This document shows positions 22,909 through 30,798 of a stretch of DNA of 64,000 bases, piece by piece. The notes beneath the pieces are model-generated. The model was not told the DNA's origin, did no database searches, and saw nothing but the letters and a program-made list of their open reading frames with translations. The stretch's first letter is position 1. Every line of letters starts with the position of its first letter. This stretch comes from Hungatella_A sp034142505 (GTDB lineage: Bacteria > Bacillota > Clostridia > Lachnospirales > Lachnospiraceae), in the NCBI GenBank assembly GCA_034142505.1, contig JAWZDV010000062.1, forward strand, positions 1 to 64,000, given 5' to 3'. A program made the position numbers and the translations under genes.

Positions 22909-24867
22909 TCACGTGGGAATCAACGGCTCCGTCCACTCCCGCGACAATGCTTCCAGCCTGATTCCCGTCTTTCTGTAAAACTCCTCCGCCCAAGCTTTGC
23001 TGTTGTAAAACAAAATCGCCCCCTGGCCGCCGTCATCCATATAGAAAATCCGTTTTGGATTCCTCTCCTGCTCCAGCACCTCGTTAAAAAATCCGAGGAA
23101 ATCCGGGTCAATCCAGTCATACATCATCCGTGCTTCAAAGGCATAGGCATGTTTATTGTACCGGAACATAACAAGAATCGCTCCTGTCCCGCTGTTCCAG
23201 TCCACATTCTGGAGGTCCTCCTTCATGTCTGTTAACTCAAACTCTCCACCGCCCATCACCTGAAAGGCATTTAAAATATCAAGATAATCCTCGCTGATAT
23301 CCCATCCTTCAAAATCAAACCAATAGACCGACGGGTGGTAACTGTATTCCTCCGTTACCTCATCGTAATCGCCAACACCCATCTCGCCCAGAATCCCCAC
23401 AAAGGGAGTTCCCTCGATATAAGCCCGGTAATAGTCATTCTCCTCCATCCACTGTTCATACTGCCCCATTTCCTCCTCATCAGGAGTCTCAATGCCGAGA
23501 GATTTTAACACCTCGATCTGGACGGCCAAAGGCATATATTCCGGATAATCCTCCGGGCGGAAAACGAATGGCGTGGTCTCCTCCGTATAGTCGGAGGCGC
23601 CGTTGTAGATTTCCATAAAATCCTGGTAGACCGCCTGGCGCATCCCGGTAAGGATCGGCTGCATCAAGGCCATCCCAAGAATTCCCGCCGCCATCACTAA
23701 CGAGACAATCCCGCCTATCATCCTAGGGCTCCAGCCTGCCTTTGACATGGGCGCGGTTTGAAATCCCATGCCCCTCTGATAAAAGTAATCGTAAAAGCGA
23801 GCCGTTTCCTCCTGGTTTCCCAGCGCTTCCTTCGGTATAAACACATACCGTTTCCCATTCTGGTCAAAGAAAAACAGCGTATCCCCCATATCGAACCGGC
23901 GGCAGTATTCCGACCACCGGAAACGGAGATATTTGTCATTGTGGTAGCAGTATCCTTCCTCCGGCCGAATTCCCACCTCCCACCAGCCCAGTGTATCGCT
24001 TTGAATCTTTCCACCCGCCAGCATTTTCCGATAACCGGCATCGGACCTTTTGTTCTTCAAACCGCTGCACAAGAGAAGGATTCCCTCCATAATCAAAAGC
24101 CCGAACAGATACGCGCTGTTTCCAGCCAGAACAGGTTTCCCCCTCATCATCCGCAGACAAAAATATAGGGACACGACTCCAACAGCGAGAAAGCTGATCA
24201 CGTTGTTTACCAATTTTCTTGGCCCCAGCAGTCTTCGATCCGTGAGAATCTGTACTGCTTCTCCATAAATATGGGCCCACCGCTCCTCCGTGATCTCAAA
24301 TGTCAGGATCGCATCGCCTCCGCGGTCCGGCGCCGGCCCACTGGTCTCATTGTCCTTTGCCGGGCAGCTGCTGCCCATCAGCCAGAGAAAAGCTTCCAGC
24401 TCTTCTGATGAGGAAAATGCCCGTTTGGGAATGCCGATGTAACTGGTCATCAGCCTGGAATTCCGGGTTCCGATCATCAGTATCCATTTTCCCCTTCTGA
24501 TCTCCGTGTAACTCCTGCACGGAAACCGTCCGCCTCCGTCAAGTCCAGTGAAAAGATACCCCTGCTCCACCCGGAGCCTCTGTGGATTCAGGAGACCTGC
24601 TTTGATAAAATGTCGGTAATTTGATCCATACAGAACCACCAAAAACACCACAAGGAATAAGAGCAGGAACGCCCCCAATCCCCAGGGACTTCCAAAGCGG
24701 GTGAAACTCATCACAACGTCAAGAACTCCGTAAACAGCCATAATCAGCAGCGCTGTCAAAAGAGCCTTCTGTCTGTAAACAGCCTCACGAAGCGCCCTGA
24801 AACACATCTCGGCCAGTTCCCATTTATTCATCTGGTATTCAATCTGCATCGTATCGTCCGGTCTCAT
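22909..24867 (-). CDS. Membrane protein with two YcxB-like domains, unknown function
   Basis: A 652-residue protein with two similar halves. Each has a pair of membrane helices (about 38-58 and 64-84; about 222-242 and 250-265) followed by a YcxB-like soluble segment ending in the same phrase: YIGIPKRAFSSSEELEAFL (about 143-161) and YVFIPKEALGNQEETARFY (about 343-361). A further helix near 380-400 leads to an acidic extracytoplasmic-looking C-terminal region of about 240 residues that I do not recognise. YcxB-domain proteins have no established function. It has its own promoter (24891-24919) and terminator, hence a single-gene unit. The tandem duplication is visible; everything about role is unknown. 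Confidence 0.8.
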   Translation of the reverse strand: MRPDDTMQIEYQMNKWELAEMCFRALREAVYRQKALLTALLIMAVYGVLDVVMSFTRFGSPWGLGAFLLLFLVVFLVVLYGSNYRHFIKAGLLNPQRLRVEQGYLFTGLDGGGRFPCRSYTEIRRGKWILMIGTRNSRLMTSYIGIPKRAFSSSEELEAFLWLMGSSCPAKDNETSGPAPDRGGDAILTFEITEERWAHIYGEAVQILTDRRLLGPRKLVNNVISFLAVGVVSLYFCLRMMRGKPVLAGNSAYLFGLLIMEGILLLCSGLKNKRSDAGYRKMLAGGKIQSDTLGWWEVGIRPEEGYCYHNDKYLRFRWSEYCRRFDMGDTLFFFDQNGKRYVFIPKEALGNQEETARFYDYFYQRGMGFQTAPMSKAGWSPRMIGGIVSLVMAAGILGMALMQPILTGMRQAVYQDFMEIYNGASDYTEETTPFVFRPEDYPEYMPLAVQIEVLKSLGIETPDEEEMGQYEQWMEENDYYRAYIEGTPFVGILGEMGVGDYDEVTEEYSYHPSVYWFDFEGWDISEDYLDILNAFQVMGGGEFELTDMKEDLQNVDWNSGTGAILVMFRYNKHAYAFEARMMYDWIDPDFLGFFNEVLEQERNPKRIFYMDDGGQGAILFYNSKAWAEEFYRKTGIRLEALSREWTEPLIPT

Positions 24868-24890
24868 CGGTATCCCCCATTTCTGTTCAT

Positions 24891-24919
24891 ATTATACCAC
24901 ATATTCCCCTTATTGGAAA
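24891..24919 (-). promoter_or_regulatory. Promoter of the YcxB-domain gene
   Basis: Minus-strand TTTCCA (24914-24919), 17 bases, then TATAAT (24891-24896) preceded by TGTGG. The -10 is perfect and the -35 is weak. It abuts the hairpin that ends the upstream DUF62 gene. Confidence 0.6.
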
Positions 24920-24950
24920 CGCCTCCCGGCGTGGAATCGTCGGAAGGCGT
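24914..24950 (-). terminator. Terminator-like hairpin after the second DUF62 gene
   Basis: A 13-bp stem with two G-U pairs (24919-24931 with 24938-24950) and a short TTT on the minus strand. It lies 20 bases after the stop at 24971. The U-tract is weak. Confidence 0.5.
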
Positions 24951-24970
24951 ACTATGTAGCTTATGAAACA

Positions 24971-25831
24971 TTAATCTTCGTAAACAATCTTCGGAGCTTT
25001 CCGCATGGTGATTCTCCATGTGGTTCCGGTTCCGATGTTATAGGCTTTGGCAAAGCTTCCCTGATTGATCGCAACGGCCATGCAGTCCAAGCTGTTGACA
25101 TAGACTAACGGCTCGCCCACATACACATCGGCAAAGCTTTTTGCATACAGGAGAATGTTCTTGTACAGCGTTCTCGTCTCATTCTCAATGCTGATCTCCA
25201 CACGCTGGCCGTGGCTGACACCCAGCTTCAAGAACAGTTCCCGGCTGATATTGGTCCATAAGCTGCCGAATCTCACATCCAGCACATCAATGGTTCCGGT
25301 CACTTTCTCTCCGTCGTACACCGCCTCCACCACCGGAAGTTCAATCACGCTGTCCACTTCCACCACCGGACCTACCTGTTCAAAGGTAATGATCCCGGCC
25401 GCCAGTCTGGCGCCAGTGTAGGCGTAAATGTCTCTCCCATGAAACGTGTAGCTCTCCCCGGAATTGGGCAGGCGGTTTACACTCTCGTCAATCACCCGCG
25501 CGGCCTTGATCCCGCACATCCGCTTCACATGGGTCAGCGTCCCATTGTCCGGCGTCACGATAAACTGTCCCGTCACCGTCTCCGCCACCACACTTCTTCT
25601 GGTGGAACCCACGCCCGGGTCCACAACGCTGACAAACACAGAGCCCTCCGGCCAGTATTTCACCGTCTGAATCAACCGGTAAGACGCCTCCCAGATATTA
25701 TACTGGGGAATCTCGTGGGTCAAATCCGTGATCGTAAGCTCCGGAGAAACGCCATAGGCCACGCCGTACATCGCACATACAGCTCCATCAACAGTTCCAA
25801 AATCCGTTTGAATAATTAATGGTTTACTCAT
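24971..25831 (-). CDS. S-adenosyl-L-methionine hydroxide adenosyltransferase (DUF62 family), copy 2
   Basis: A 286-residue paralogue of the protein at 16672-17514, with the same motifs: IQTDF at the start, VVDPGVGSTRR, VTPDNGTLTHVKR, FHGRD and the C-terminal NQGSFAKAYNIG. The Asp, Arg and His expected for SAM hydrolysis are retained. Unlike copy 1 it is not in a transporter operon. It has its own near-perfect sigma-A promoter (25883-25911) and terminator, so it is transcribed alone. The first Shine-Dalgarno-like GAGG is nine bases before the ATG. Two divergent copies within 8 kb suggest either distinct substrates or distinct regulation. The alternative substrate use known in the wider family (fluoride/chloride) is unlikely given the hydrolase-type residues. 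Confidence 0.9.
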   Translation of the reverse strand: MSKPLIIQTDFGTVDGAVCAMYGVAYGVSPELTITDLTHEIPQYNIWEASYRLIQTVKYWPEGSVFVSVVDPGVGSTRRSVVAETVTGQFIVTPDNGTLTHVKRMCGIKAARVIDESVNRLPNSGESYTFHGRDIYAYTGARLAAGIITFEQVGPVVEVDSVIELPVVEAVYDGEKVTGTIDVLDVRFGSLWTNISRELFLKLGVSHGQRVEISIENETRTLYKNILLYAKSFADVYVGEPLVYVNSLDCMAVAINQGSFAKAYNIGTGTTWRITMRKAPKIVYED

Positions 25832-25882
25832 ATCGTATTACCTCATCGGCTAAGGGAGTTGTTTAGAAACCCTTGCATTTCC

Positions 25883-25911
25883 AGTATAAGAGGAAATGAT
25901 GGCGGTGTCAA
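25883..25911 (-). promoter_or_regulatory. Sigma-A promoter of the second DUF62 gene
   Basis: Minus-strand TTGACA (25906-25911), exactly 17 bases, then TATACT (25883-25888). The leader is about 45 bases and contains a small AAGGG/CCCTT hairpin; no riboswitch was recognised. Confidence 0.8.
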
Positions 25912-25951
25912 GAATACCTTTGTTCCTGCTTAGCTCTTTTGCTAAATCAGC

Positions 25952-26092
25952 TTATATTTTCATCTCCTGTGCTACTAAAGCATTTTCATCTGTCAACGCA
26001 AGCATCACCCCCACCCAGTCATCCCTATTTTCTTTTATCCAATTGATCAATCTTCTCGCTTCTTCTCTTCTCACTTTTTCCATCATCTCCAT
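25952..26092 (-). CDS. Small 46-residue protein divergent from an XRE regulator
   Basis: The ATG-initiated minus-strand frame encodes 46 residues, highly charged at the N-terminus (MEMMEKVRREEARRLINWIKENRDD) and ending ALVAQEMKI. It has no membrane segment. GGGG (26103-26106) lies ten bases before the first ATG. It is divergent from the XRE repressor gene, with both promoters inside a matched pair of inverted 16-bp sites, so the regulator probably controls it. I do not recognise the family. A short amphipathic helix-rich regulator partner or antitoxin-like protein are possibilities. It is too short for standard gene calling. Confidence 0.55.
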   Translation of the reverse strand: MEMMEKVRREEARRLINWIKENRDDWVGVMLALTDENALVAQEMKI

Positions 26093-26115
26093 GATCTACA
26101 TCCCCTTTCTTAAAC

Positions 26116-26190
26116 TTGCGCCCAAATAGTCACAATTATATCATTTGTATCTGTTATAATCAATATGAATATGGGACTATTTAGGCGCAA
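26116..26190. promoter_or_regulatory. Divergent promoter region with inverted 16-bp operators
   Basis: TTGCGCCCAAATAGTC (26116-26131) and GACTATTTAGGCGCAA (26175-26190) are reverse complements at 15 of 16 positions. Between them lie a minus-strand promoter TTGATT-N17-TATAAT (26158-26163, 26135-26140) and a plus-strand -10 TATAAT (26155-26160). One regulator bound at both arms would control both directions. Confidence 0.7.
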
Positions 26191-26206
26191 ATCGAGAGGT
26201 GTTCTT

Positions 26207-26464
26207 ATGCAGTTATTTCTACAAGATATTAGTATTGGTCAAAATTTACTTAAACTTCGAAAACAAGCTGGCTATTCTCAAGAACAAGTAGTTCTAAGAT
26301 TACATCTTATGGGAAGTGAAATATCACGAAGTACTTATTCTAAAATAGAAACTGGTGCACGTAACATAAAAATCAGTGATTTTATCGCTTTAAAATTACT
26401 ATACAATGTTGATTTCTCAGAATTTTTTATAGGCTTACTGCCTGAAGATTCAGATAAACAATAA
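26207..26464 (+). CDS. XRE-family helix-turn-helix regulator
   Basis: A Cro/CI-type DNA-binding protein of 85 residues. The helix-turn-helix covers about residues 10-65 (IGQNLLKLRKQAGYSQEQVV...SRSTYSKIETGARNIKISDFIALKLLYNVD), and a short acidic tail follows. There is no sensor or peptidase domain, so it resembles small phage- or element-type repressors. AGAGG is seven bases before the ATG at 26207; an upstream in-frame ATG would start inside the operator and is rejected. The gene is markedly more AT-rich than its neighbours, suggesting recent acquisition. It is divergent from the 46-residue ORF and probably autoregulated through the paired sites at 26116-26190. Confidence 0.85.
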   Translation: MQLFLQDISIGQNLLKLRKQAGYSQEQVVLRLHLMGSEISRSTYSKIETGARNIKISDFIALKLLYNVDFSEFFIGLLPEDSDKQ

Positions 26465-26472
26465 AACCTCTA

Positions 26473-26501
26473 TGGACGAACGCCCCGTCTTGTCTTATAA
26501 T
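26473..26501 (+). promoter_or_regulatory. Promoter of the zinc-ribbon membrane protein gene
   Basis: TGGACG (26473-26478), 17 bases, TATAAT (26496-26501), with the Shine-Dalgarno AAGGAG following about 20 bases later. The -10 is perfect and the -35 is weak. Confidence 0.55.
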
Positions 26502-26531
26502 AGAAGAAAATGATTACAAAGGAGATTACTT

Positions 26532-27269
26532 ATGCCATACTGTCCGAAATGCGATATGGAATTTATAGATGGGATTACGGTCTGCTCTGACTGTGGAGGA
26601 GATTTAGTAGAATCGAAGGAAGCCGCTATGGCCATGAAGGAGCAGGCGGAGCGGGAACGCCAGGAACAGATGATGGCCGAGATGGCCCGGATGCAGGAAG
26701 AGGCGGAGCAGATGGCCGCTGAGACAGAGAACGGGGAAACGTCTGACGAAGGCGAGTGGAAAGCAAAAGCCGCCGAACCCGAAAGCCCCATTGCCCCGGC
26801 AAGGATTTATGTAAACAAAGAGCAGAAGTATGAAGACTTAAAGTCCTCAGCCTCCGCGTTCCTGATTGTCGGCATCGTGATGCTGGCTGCCGCCGTTGTC
26901 TGTTGGACAGGCATTGTTTCCCTGCCCTTAAATGACGTATCGAAAATCGTGGTTCAATCCGTCATCACTATCATGGGAATCCTGTCCATCTTCGTGGCCG
27001 GAAGCAGTTCCAAATCTGCCAAGACACTGGCTCCACAGATCGAGGACGAGAACCGGGCCACCAGAGATTATATCCAGTGGTTCCAGGACCATTACACCGG
27101 TGAGGACCTGGACCGCGCCATTGACGGCGCCGATGAATTAACGCCGGAAGAACTGAGTTTAAAGCGCTTCCAGCTGATCCAGGACTACTTGATCACCAAC
27201 CACGATCTGCCGGACCAGGCTTATGTGGATGCGCTCAGTGAAGAGATATATGGGAAATTATATGAATAA
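26532..27269 (+). CDS. Zinc-ribbon membrane protein of unknown function
   Basis: A 245-residue protein. The N-terminal zinc ribbon is CPKC...CSDCG (Cys4, Cys7, Cys18, Cys21). A Glu/Met/Gln-rich coiled-coil segment (about 30-65) and an acidic linker follow, then two membrane helices (about 106-128 and 136-157). A cytoplasmic C-terminal helical domain (about 165-245) ends EEIYGKLYE. Proteins with this plan are common in Clostridia, but I know no assigned function. The two close helices suggest both soluble parts face the cytoplasm. It has its own promoter. I cannot name partners from the context. Confidence 0.8.
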   Translation: MPYCPKCDMEFIDGITVCSDCGGDLVESKEAAMAMKEQAERERQEQMMAEMARMQEEAEQMAAETENGETSDEGEWKAKAAEPESPIAPARIYVNKEQKYEDLKSSASAFLIVGIVMLAAAVVCWTGIVSLPLNDVSKIVVQSVITIMGILSIFVAGSSSKSAKTLAPQIEDENRATRDYIQWFQDHYTGEDLDRAIDGADELTPEELSLKRFQLIQDYLITNHDLPDQAYVDALSEEIYGKLYE

Positions 27270-27536
27270 ATAAAACACGAAAAAAGGAATCGTTCCCGGA
27301 CTGGTCAATGCCAAAGAACAATACCGCAAAAGAACTTTGCGGAAACATTCAATCACCTGTAAGCAATATACTGTTGTTCCTGCTTCAATAAATATTATTC
27401 CCTAGCTTAAAATAGAGCTTGTAACCTTTTTAGGACTTCCATCATAAGATACAGTGTAATAACAAACAAAAGAAAAGACAGTTTCAGCCGGATTTCATCT
27501 TGATACTTCCTCCAAATAGATCATAGATGGCAGTTC
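27270..27536. other. Intergenic stretch with no clear gene
   Basis: It contains a hairpin CCGCAAA-AGAAC-TTTGCGG (27324-27342) without a U-tract. On the minus strand there is an open segment without a proper start codon that would encode a membrane-helix-like peptide (LKLSFLLFVITLYLMMEVL) preceded by GGAGG. The latter may be a decayed small membrane protein gene. Otherwise I see nothing. Confidence 0.4.
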
Positions 27537-27570
27537 AAAAAAAGGGGCATGACGTTTTCCGTCATGCCCC
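27537..27570 (-). terminator. Terminator of gpmI
   Basis: A perfect 11-bp stem GGGGCATGACG / CGTCATGCCCC (27544-27554, 27560-27570) has a five-base loop and seven T residues on the minus strand, 30 bases after the gpmI stop. Confidence 0.92.
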
Positions 27571-27600
27571 TAACTTGGTTATCTCAATTATTTTACCCTC

Positions 27601-29142
27601 TTATTTCTCAATCAGGGAAGTTCCAGTCATCTCCTTCGGCTGCTCCAGTCCCATCAGTTCAATCAGCGTCGGTGCGATATCCGCCAGGCATCCGCCCTCT
27701 CTCAGCTTGTAAGACGGGTCTGCATTTACCAGGATAAACGGTACCGGATTGGTGGTGTGGGCGGTGAAAGGATCGCCGGTCTCATAATCCACTAACTGCT
27801 CCGCGTTGCCGTGGTCCGCACAGATGAACATCACGCCGTCCACTTCCTTGATGGCGTCTACCGCTCTGCCTACGCAGGCATCAACCGTCTCTATAGCTTT
27901 GATGGCCGCATCCTCCACGCCGGTGTGGCCTACCATATCCGGGTTGGCGAAGTTGATGATGATCACGTCATACTTGTCGGACTTGATGGCATCCACCAGC
28001 TTGTCACAGACAGCCGGGGCGCTCATCTCCGGTTTCAGATCATAGGTCGCCACTTCCTTCGGTGATGGAACTAAAACCCGGTCCTCGCCCTTATTTGGCT
28101 CCTCGATGCCGCCGTTGAAGAAGAAGGTCACGTGGGCATACTTCTCGGTCTCAGCGATTCTCGCCTGGGTCTTGCCATTCGCCGCCAAAAACTCGCCGAA
28201 GGTATTGGTGATGGACTGTTTGTGGAAGGCCACCAGCTTATTTCCAATGGTCTCATCATAGTCGGTGAAGCAGACATACACCAGATCCAGTCTCTTTTCT
28301 CTCTCAAATCCGTCAAACAAATCGTCGCAGAACGCCCGGGTGATCTCTCTGGCCCGGTCAGGACGGAAGTTATAGAAAATGATGGAGTCATGATCTTTGA
28401 TCATTGCCACCGGTTTTCCGTCTTTCATCACCACAGTCGGCATCACAAACTCATCGTTCTTGTCATTGTCATAGGATGTCTGGATCGCGCCGGTTGCGCT
28501 GTCCGCCGTATCGCCTTCGCCCTTTGTCATGGCGTCATAAGCAAATTTCACGCGGTCCCAGTTTTTATCACGGTCCATGGCATAGTAACGTCCCATCACA
28601 GTCGCCACTTTGCCAACGCCGATCTCCGCCATCTTCTCCTCTAACTGTGCCACAAAGTCCTTACCTGATGCAGGAGGTGTGTCACGGCCGTCCAGGAAGC
28701 AGTGCACGTAAACCTTGTCAAGCCCATGTCTCTTTGCCAGTTCCAGCAGGCCGTAGATATGGGTATTGTGGCTGTGGACACCGCCATCGGACACCAGACC
28801 GAATAAATGCAGGGCGGAATCATTCTTCTTACAGTTCTCCACCGCCTCTAAAAATGCAGGATTCTCGAAGAAATCTCCATCCTGGATGGATTTCGTGATT
28901 CTGGTCAGTTCCTGATATACAATACGGCCTGCGCCCATATTCAAATGTCCCACCTCAGAGTTGCCCATCTGTCCTTCCGGAAGACCAACTGCCATGCCGC
29001 TGGCATTTCCCTTCACAAACGGACACTGGCTCATCAGCTGGTCCATAATCGGAGTTTTTCCTTCACAGACTGCGTTGTGGTCGCAGTTATCATTCAAGCC
29101 ATAACCATCTAGTATCATTAAAACAACTGGTTTCTTACTCAT
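27601..29142 (-). CDS. gpmI: 2,3-bisphosphoglycerate-independent phosphoglycerate mutase
   Basis: Glycolytic enzyme converting 3-phosphoglycerate to 2-phosphoglycerate through a phosphoserine intermediate and two Mn ions. With the ATG at 29142 (AGGAGA six bases upstream) the protein has 513 residues, the family size. Visible sites are the metal-binding DGYGLND (Asp12), the phosphorylated Ser62 in MGNSEVGH, DGRDTPP and the late metal motifs NFANPDMVGHTG and ADHGNAEQ. It stands alone with its own terminator, 15 kb from the gap-pgk-tpiA group. In many Firmicutes it belongs to that same operon. Confidence 0.97.
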   Translation of the reverse strand: MSKKPVVLMILDGYGLNDNCDHNAVCEGKTPIMDQLMSQCPFVKGNASGMAVGLPEGQMGNSEVGHLNMGAGRIVYQELTRITKSIQDGDFFENPAFLEAVENCKKNDSALHLFGLVSDGGVHSHNTHIYGLLELAKRHGLDKVYVHCFLDGRDTPPASGKDFVAQLEEKMAEIGVGKVATVMGRYYAMDRDKNWDRVKFAYDAMTKGEGDTADSATGAIQTSYDNDKNDEFVMPTVVMKDGKPVAMIKDHDSIIFYNFRPDRAREITRAFCDDLFDGFEREKRLDLVYVCFTDYDETIGNKLVAFHKQSITNTFGEFLAANGKTQARIAETEKYAHVTFFFNGGIEEPNKGEDRVLVPSPKEVATYDLKPEMSAPAVCDKLVDAIKSDKYDVIIINFANPDMVGHTGVEDAAIKAIETVDACVGRAVDAIKEVDGVMFICADHGNAEQLVDYETGDPFTAHTTNPVPFILVNADPSYKLREGGCLADIAPTLIELMGLEQPKEMTGTSLIEK

Positions 29143-29260
29143 GATTGTTCTCCTCTTCTTCATCTATCTTCTATTTTTTACAGCTTTGCTTTATTTCACA
29201 CTACATTGTACATGATTTTAAAATATCTTGCAACTGATGAGTGATAAATTTTTATCAATT

Positions 29261-29318
29261 GTTACAATTCACACCCACACCAATCAGCGTAGCGATTGGC
29301 GTGGGTGTGAATTGTAAC
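29261..29318. repeat. Large near-perfect inverted repeat
   Basis: Two 25-base arms (29261-29285 and 29294-29318), differing at one position that still forms a G-U pair, enclose an eight-base loop AGCGTAGC. There is no U-tract on either side. It lies in the 250-base gap between the VOC gene and gpmI. It could be a stable mRNA-end structure or a cruciform-type repeat. I see no coding content. Confidence 0.85.
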
Positions 29319-29329
29319 TATCAGTCTAC

Positions 29330-29373
29330 AAAAAAATAATGTGGAATCATTGCAGCCCGCAATGATTCCACAT
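29330..29373 (-). terminator. Terminator of the araC-VOC operon
   Basis: A perfect 15-bp stem (ATGTGGAATCATTGC at 29339-29353, GCAATGATTCCACAT at 29359-29373) is followed on the minus strand by TTATTTTTTTG, 20 bases after the VOC stop. Confidence 0.9.
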
Positions 29374-29392
29374 CACATTCCTATCTTCCTGC

Positions 29393-29851
29393 TTATGGAG
29401 CAAATTGGTTCACGGCTTCCAGAGGAAACATGGTGCGCACAGCTACCTCCTCAGCCGACATTCCCTGGGCGAAAAAGCGCTTGATTACGGTGTTCATATC
29501 CTCCGCGATTTCCACGACATGCCAGTCCGGGTCATAGACCCGGACATCGCGCTGGCCCCAAGGATACTCCTTGATTTCATGAAGCCATTGGATACCCGGC
29601 GTTTCTTTTAATTCGGCAAATACTCTGTCCAGGTCTTCCACCTCGAAATAGAGCTGGAAATTGTGAGACTTCTCTTTCACCTGGCCGGATGACAGGCCGA
29701 TGAGTTCGGCATAGCCCTGCTGAAGAGAAAAGCCGTTGTAAGTAACATGAATCCCCATATCCATAACAGGGGTTTGATGAAGCACCTGTTCGTAAAAATG
29801 TTTTGATGCGGATATATCTTTGACCGCTAAAAGACAACCTTGATAAGTCAT
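29393..29851 (-). CDS. VOC (glyoxalase/bleomycin-resistance fold) family protein
   Basis: A 152-residue protein of the vicinal oxygen chelate superfamily. It starts YQGCLLAVKDISASKHFYEQVL and carries paired beta-alpha-beta modules ending VRVYDPDWHVVEIAEDM, the usual second module with the metal-ligand Glu. A C-terminal extension of about 30 residues (KRFFAQGMSAEEVAVRTMFP) resembles a small helical add-on. Substrate is unknown; members include isomerases, dioxygenases and antibiotic-binding proteins. AAGGAGG precedes the ATG. It is 48 bases downstream of an AraC regulator that probably controls it. Confidence 0.88.
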   Translation of the reverse strand: MTYQGCLLAVKDISASKHFYEQVLHQTPVMDMGIHVTYNGFSLQQGYAELIGLSSGQVKEKSHNFQLYFEVEDLDRVFAELKETPGIQWLHEIKEYPWGQRDVRVYDPDWHVVEIAEDMNTVIKRFFAQGMSAEEVAVRTMFPLEAVNQFAP

Positions 29852-29899
29852 GGTTCACTCCTCCTTGTTTTGAGAACCTGATGGCCTTCCTCCGGTCAC

Positions 29900-30718
29900 T
29901 TACGGTTCTGAGAATATTGTATGGCAGATCCCTGTTCCATCATAGTAAAAATCAGACATGGTTTTTACATAGTATTGGGGAGTGACACCACTGATTGCTT
30001 TAAAATCCTTGTCAAAATGAGCCTGGTCGAAATACCCTGCCTGCTGGGATAATGATGCGAACGAGCCAGGCGCGTTTTGGAGTTGTTTCAGTACATAGTT
30101 AAAACGGGTCAGGCGCGCATAATTTTTTACATTCATTCCAATCTGGGTAAGAAATAAGCGGTTTAAATGCCTTTCACTGTAACCCGACTGCCGGGCGGCA
30201 TCTCTTACCGGTATCTGGCCATGAGTGTCAGCAATCAGGGCGGCGGCGGTCCGCAGGGCGTCTGAAACCACATGTTTCTCCATACGCCTGTATAACAGGC
30301 TGTTGCAGGCGCTTACCAGCTGTGTTACGGTTTTGGATGTAACGAAAGCCTGGTATAGGGAATGAAAAAGTTCCTGGTCGATATCTGCAAGTCCCATACG
30401 TTTATCAGCAAATTCCGCTTGGTTTTGCCGCGTTATTTGATATAAACCGCAGGGTGAAAGCTGGATCAGCAGAAGAATGCGGTAACTGTTTGGCTCCCTT
30501 CCCAGCAAAACCGGGTTCAGGGATGCGCCCCACAGTTCGGTATTTACTGTTGTTCCGTCGAAGGCAAGAGACAGGGTTCCACAGGCGTTTGGCATCAGTG
30601 TATATTGCGGCAGGAATGTATCTTTCCCGGGAAATACAAGATTGTAGTATAGCACATATTGCCTCAGCCCTACATGGGATGGGAACAGGTTGAACTGCTT
30701 GTCATTTTGGATGATCAA
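29900..30718 (-). CDS. AraC family transcriptional regulator
   Basis: A 272-residue regulator with an N-terminal effector-type domain (about 1-160) and a C-terminal AraC/XylS double helix-turn-helix (about 165-262). Visible helix-turn-helix motifs are IPVRDAARQSGYSERHLNRLFLTQIG and SLSQQAGYFDQAHFDKDFKAISGVTPQYY. The start is a TTG at 30716-30718 with GGAGG seven bases upstream. It lies just upstream of the VOC gene on the same strand with a shared terminator, so the pair likely forms a small stress or detoxification unit. The inducer is unknown. Confidence 0.9.
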   Translation of the reverse strand: MIIQNDKQFNLFPSHVGLRQYVLYYNLVFPGKDTFLPQYTLMPNACGTLSLAFDGTTVNTELWGASLNPVLLGREPNSYRILLLIQLSPCGLYQITRQNQAEFADKRMGLADIDQELFHSLYQAFVTSKTVTQLVSACNSLLYRRMEKHVVSDALRTAAALIADTHGQIPVRDAARQSGYSERHLNRLFLTQIGMNVKNYARLTRFNYVLKQLQNAPGSFASLSQQAGYFDQAHFDKDFKAISGVTPQYYVKTMSDFYYDGTGICHTIFSEP

Positions 30719-30798
30719 AATGGCTCCTCCTTGATGCGCGTATTACATAGATTCCATTTCATTATAAATGGTCTTCCAGACAAGCACAAGACTCAATG

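Noticed and set aside
29261..29373. Insertion sequence ends
   Set aside because: Two adjacent hairpins looked like terminal repeats, but the second is a normal terminator with a U-tract and nothing lies between them.
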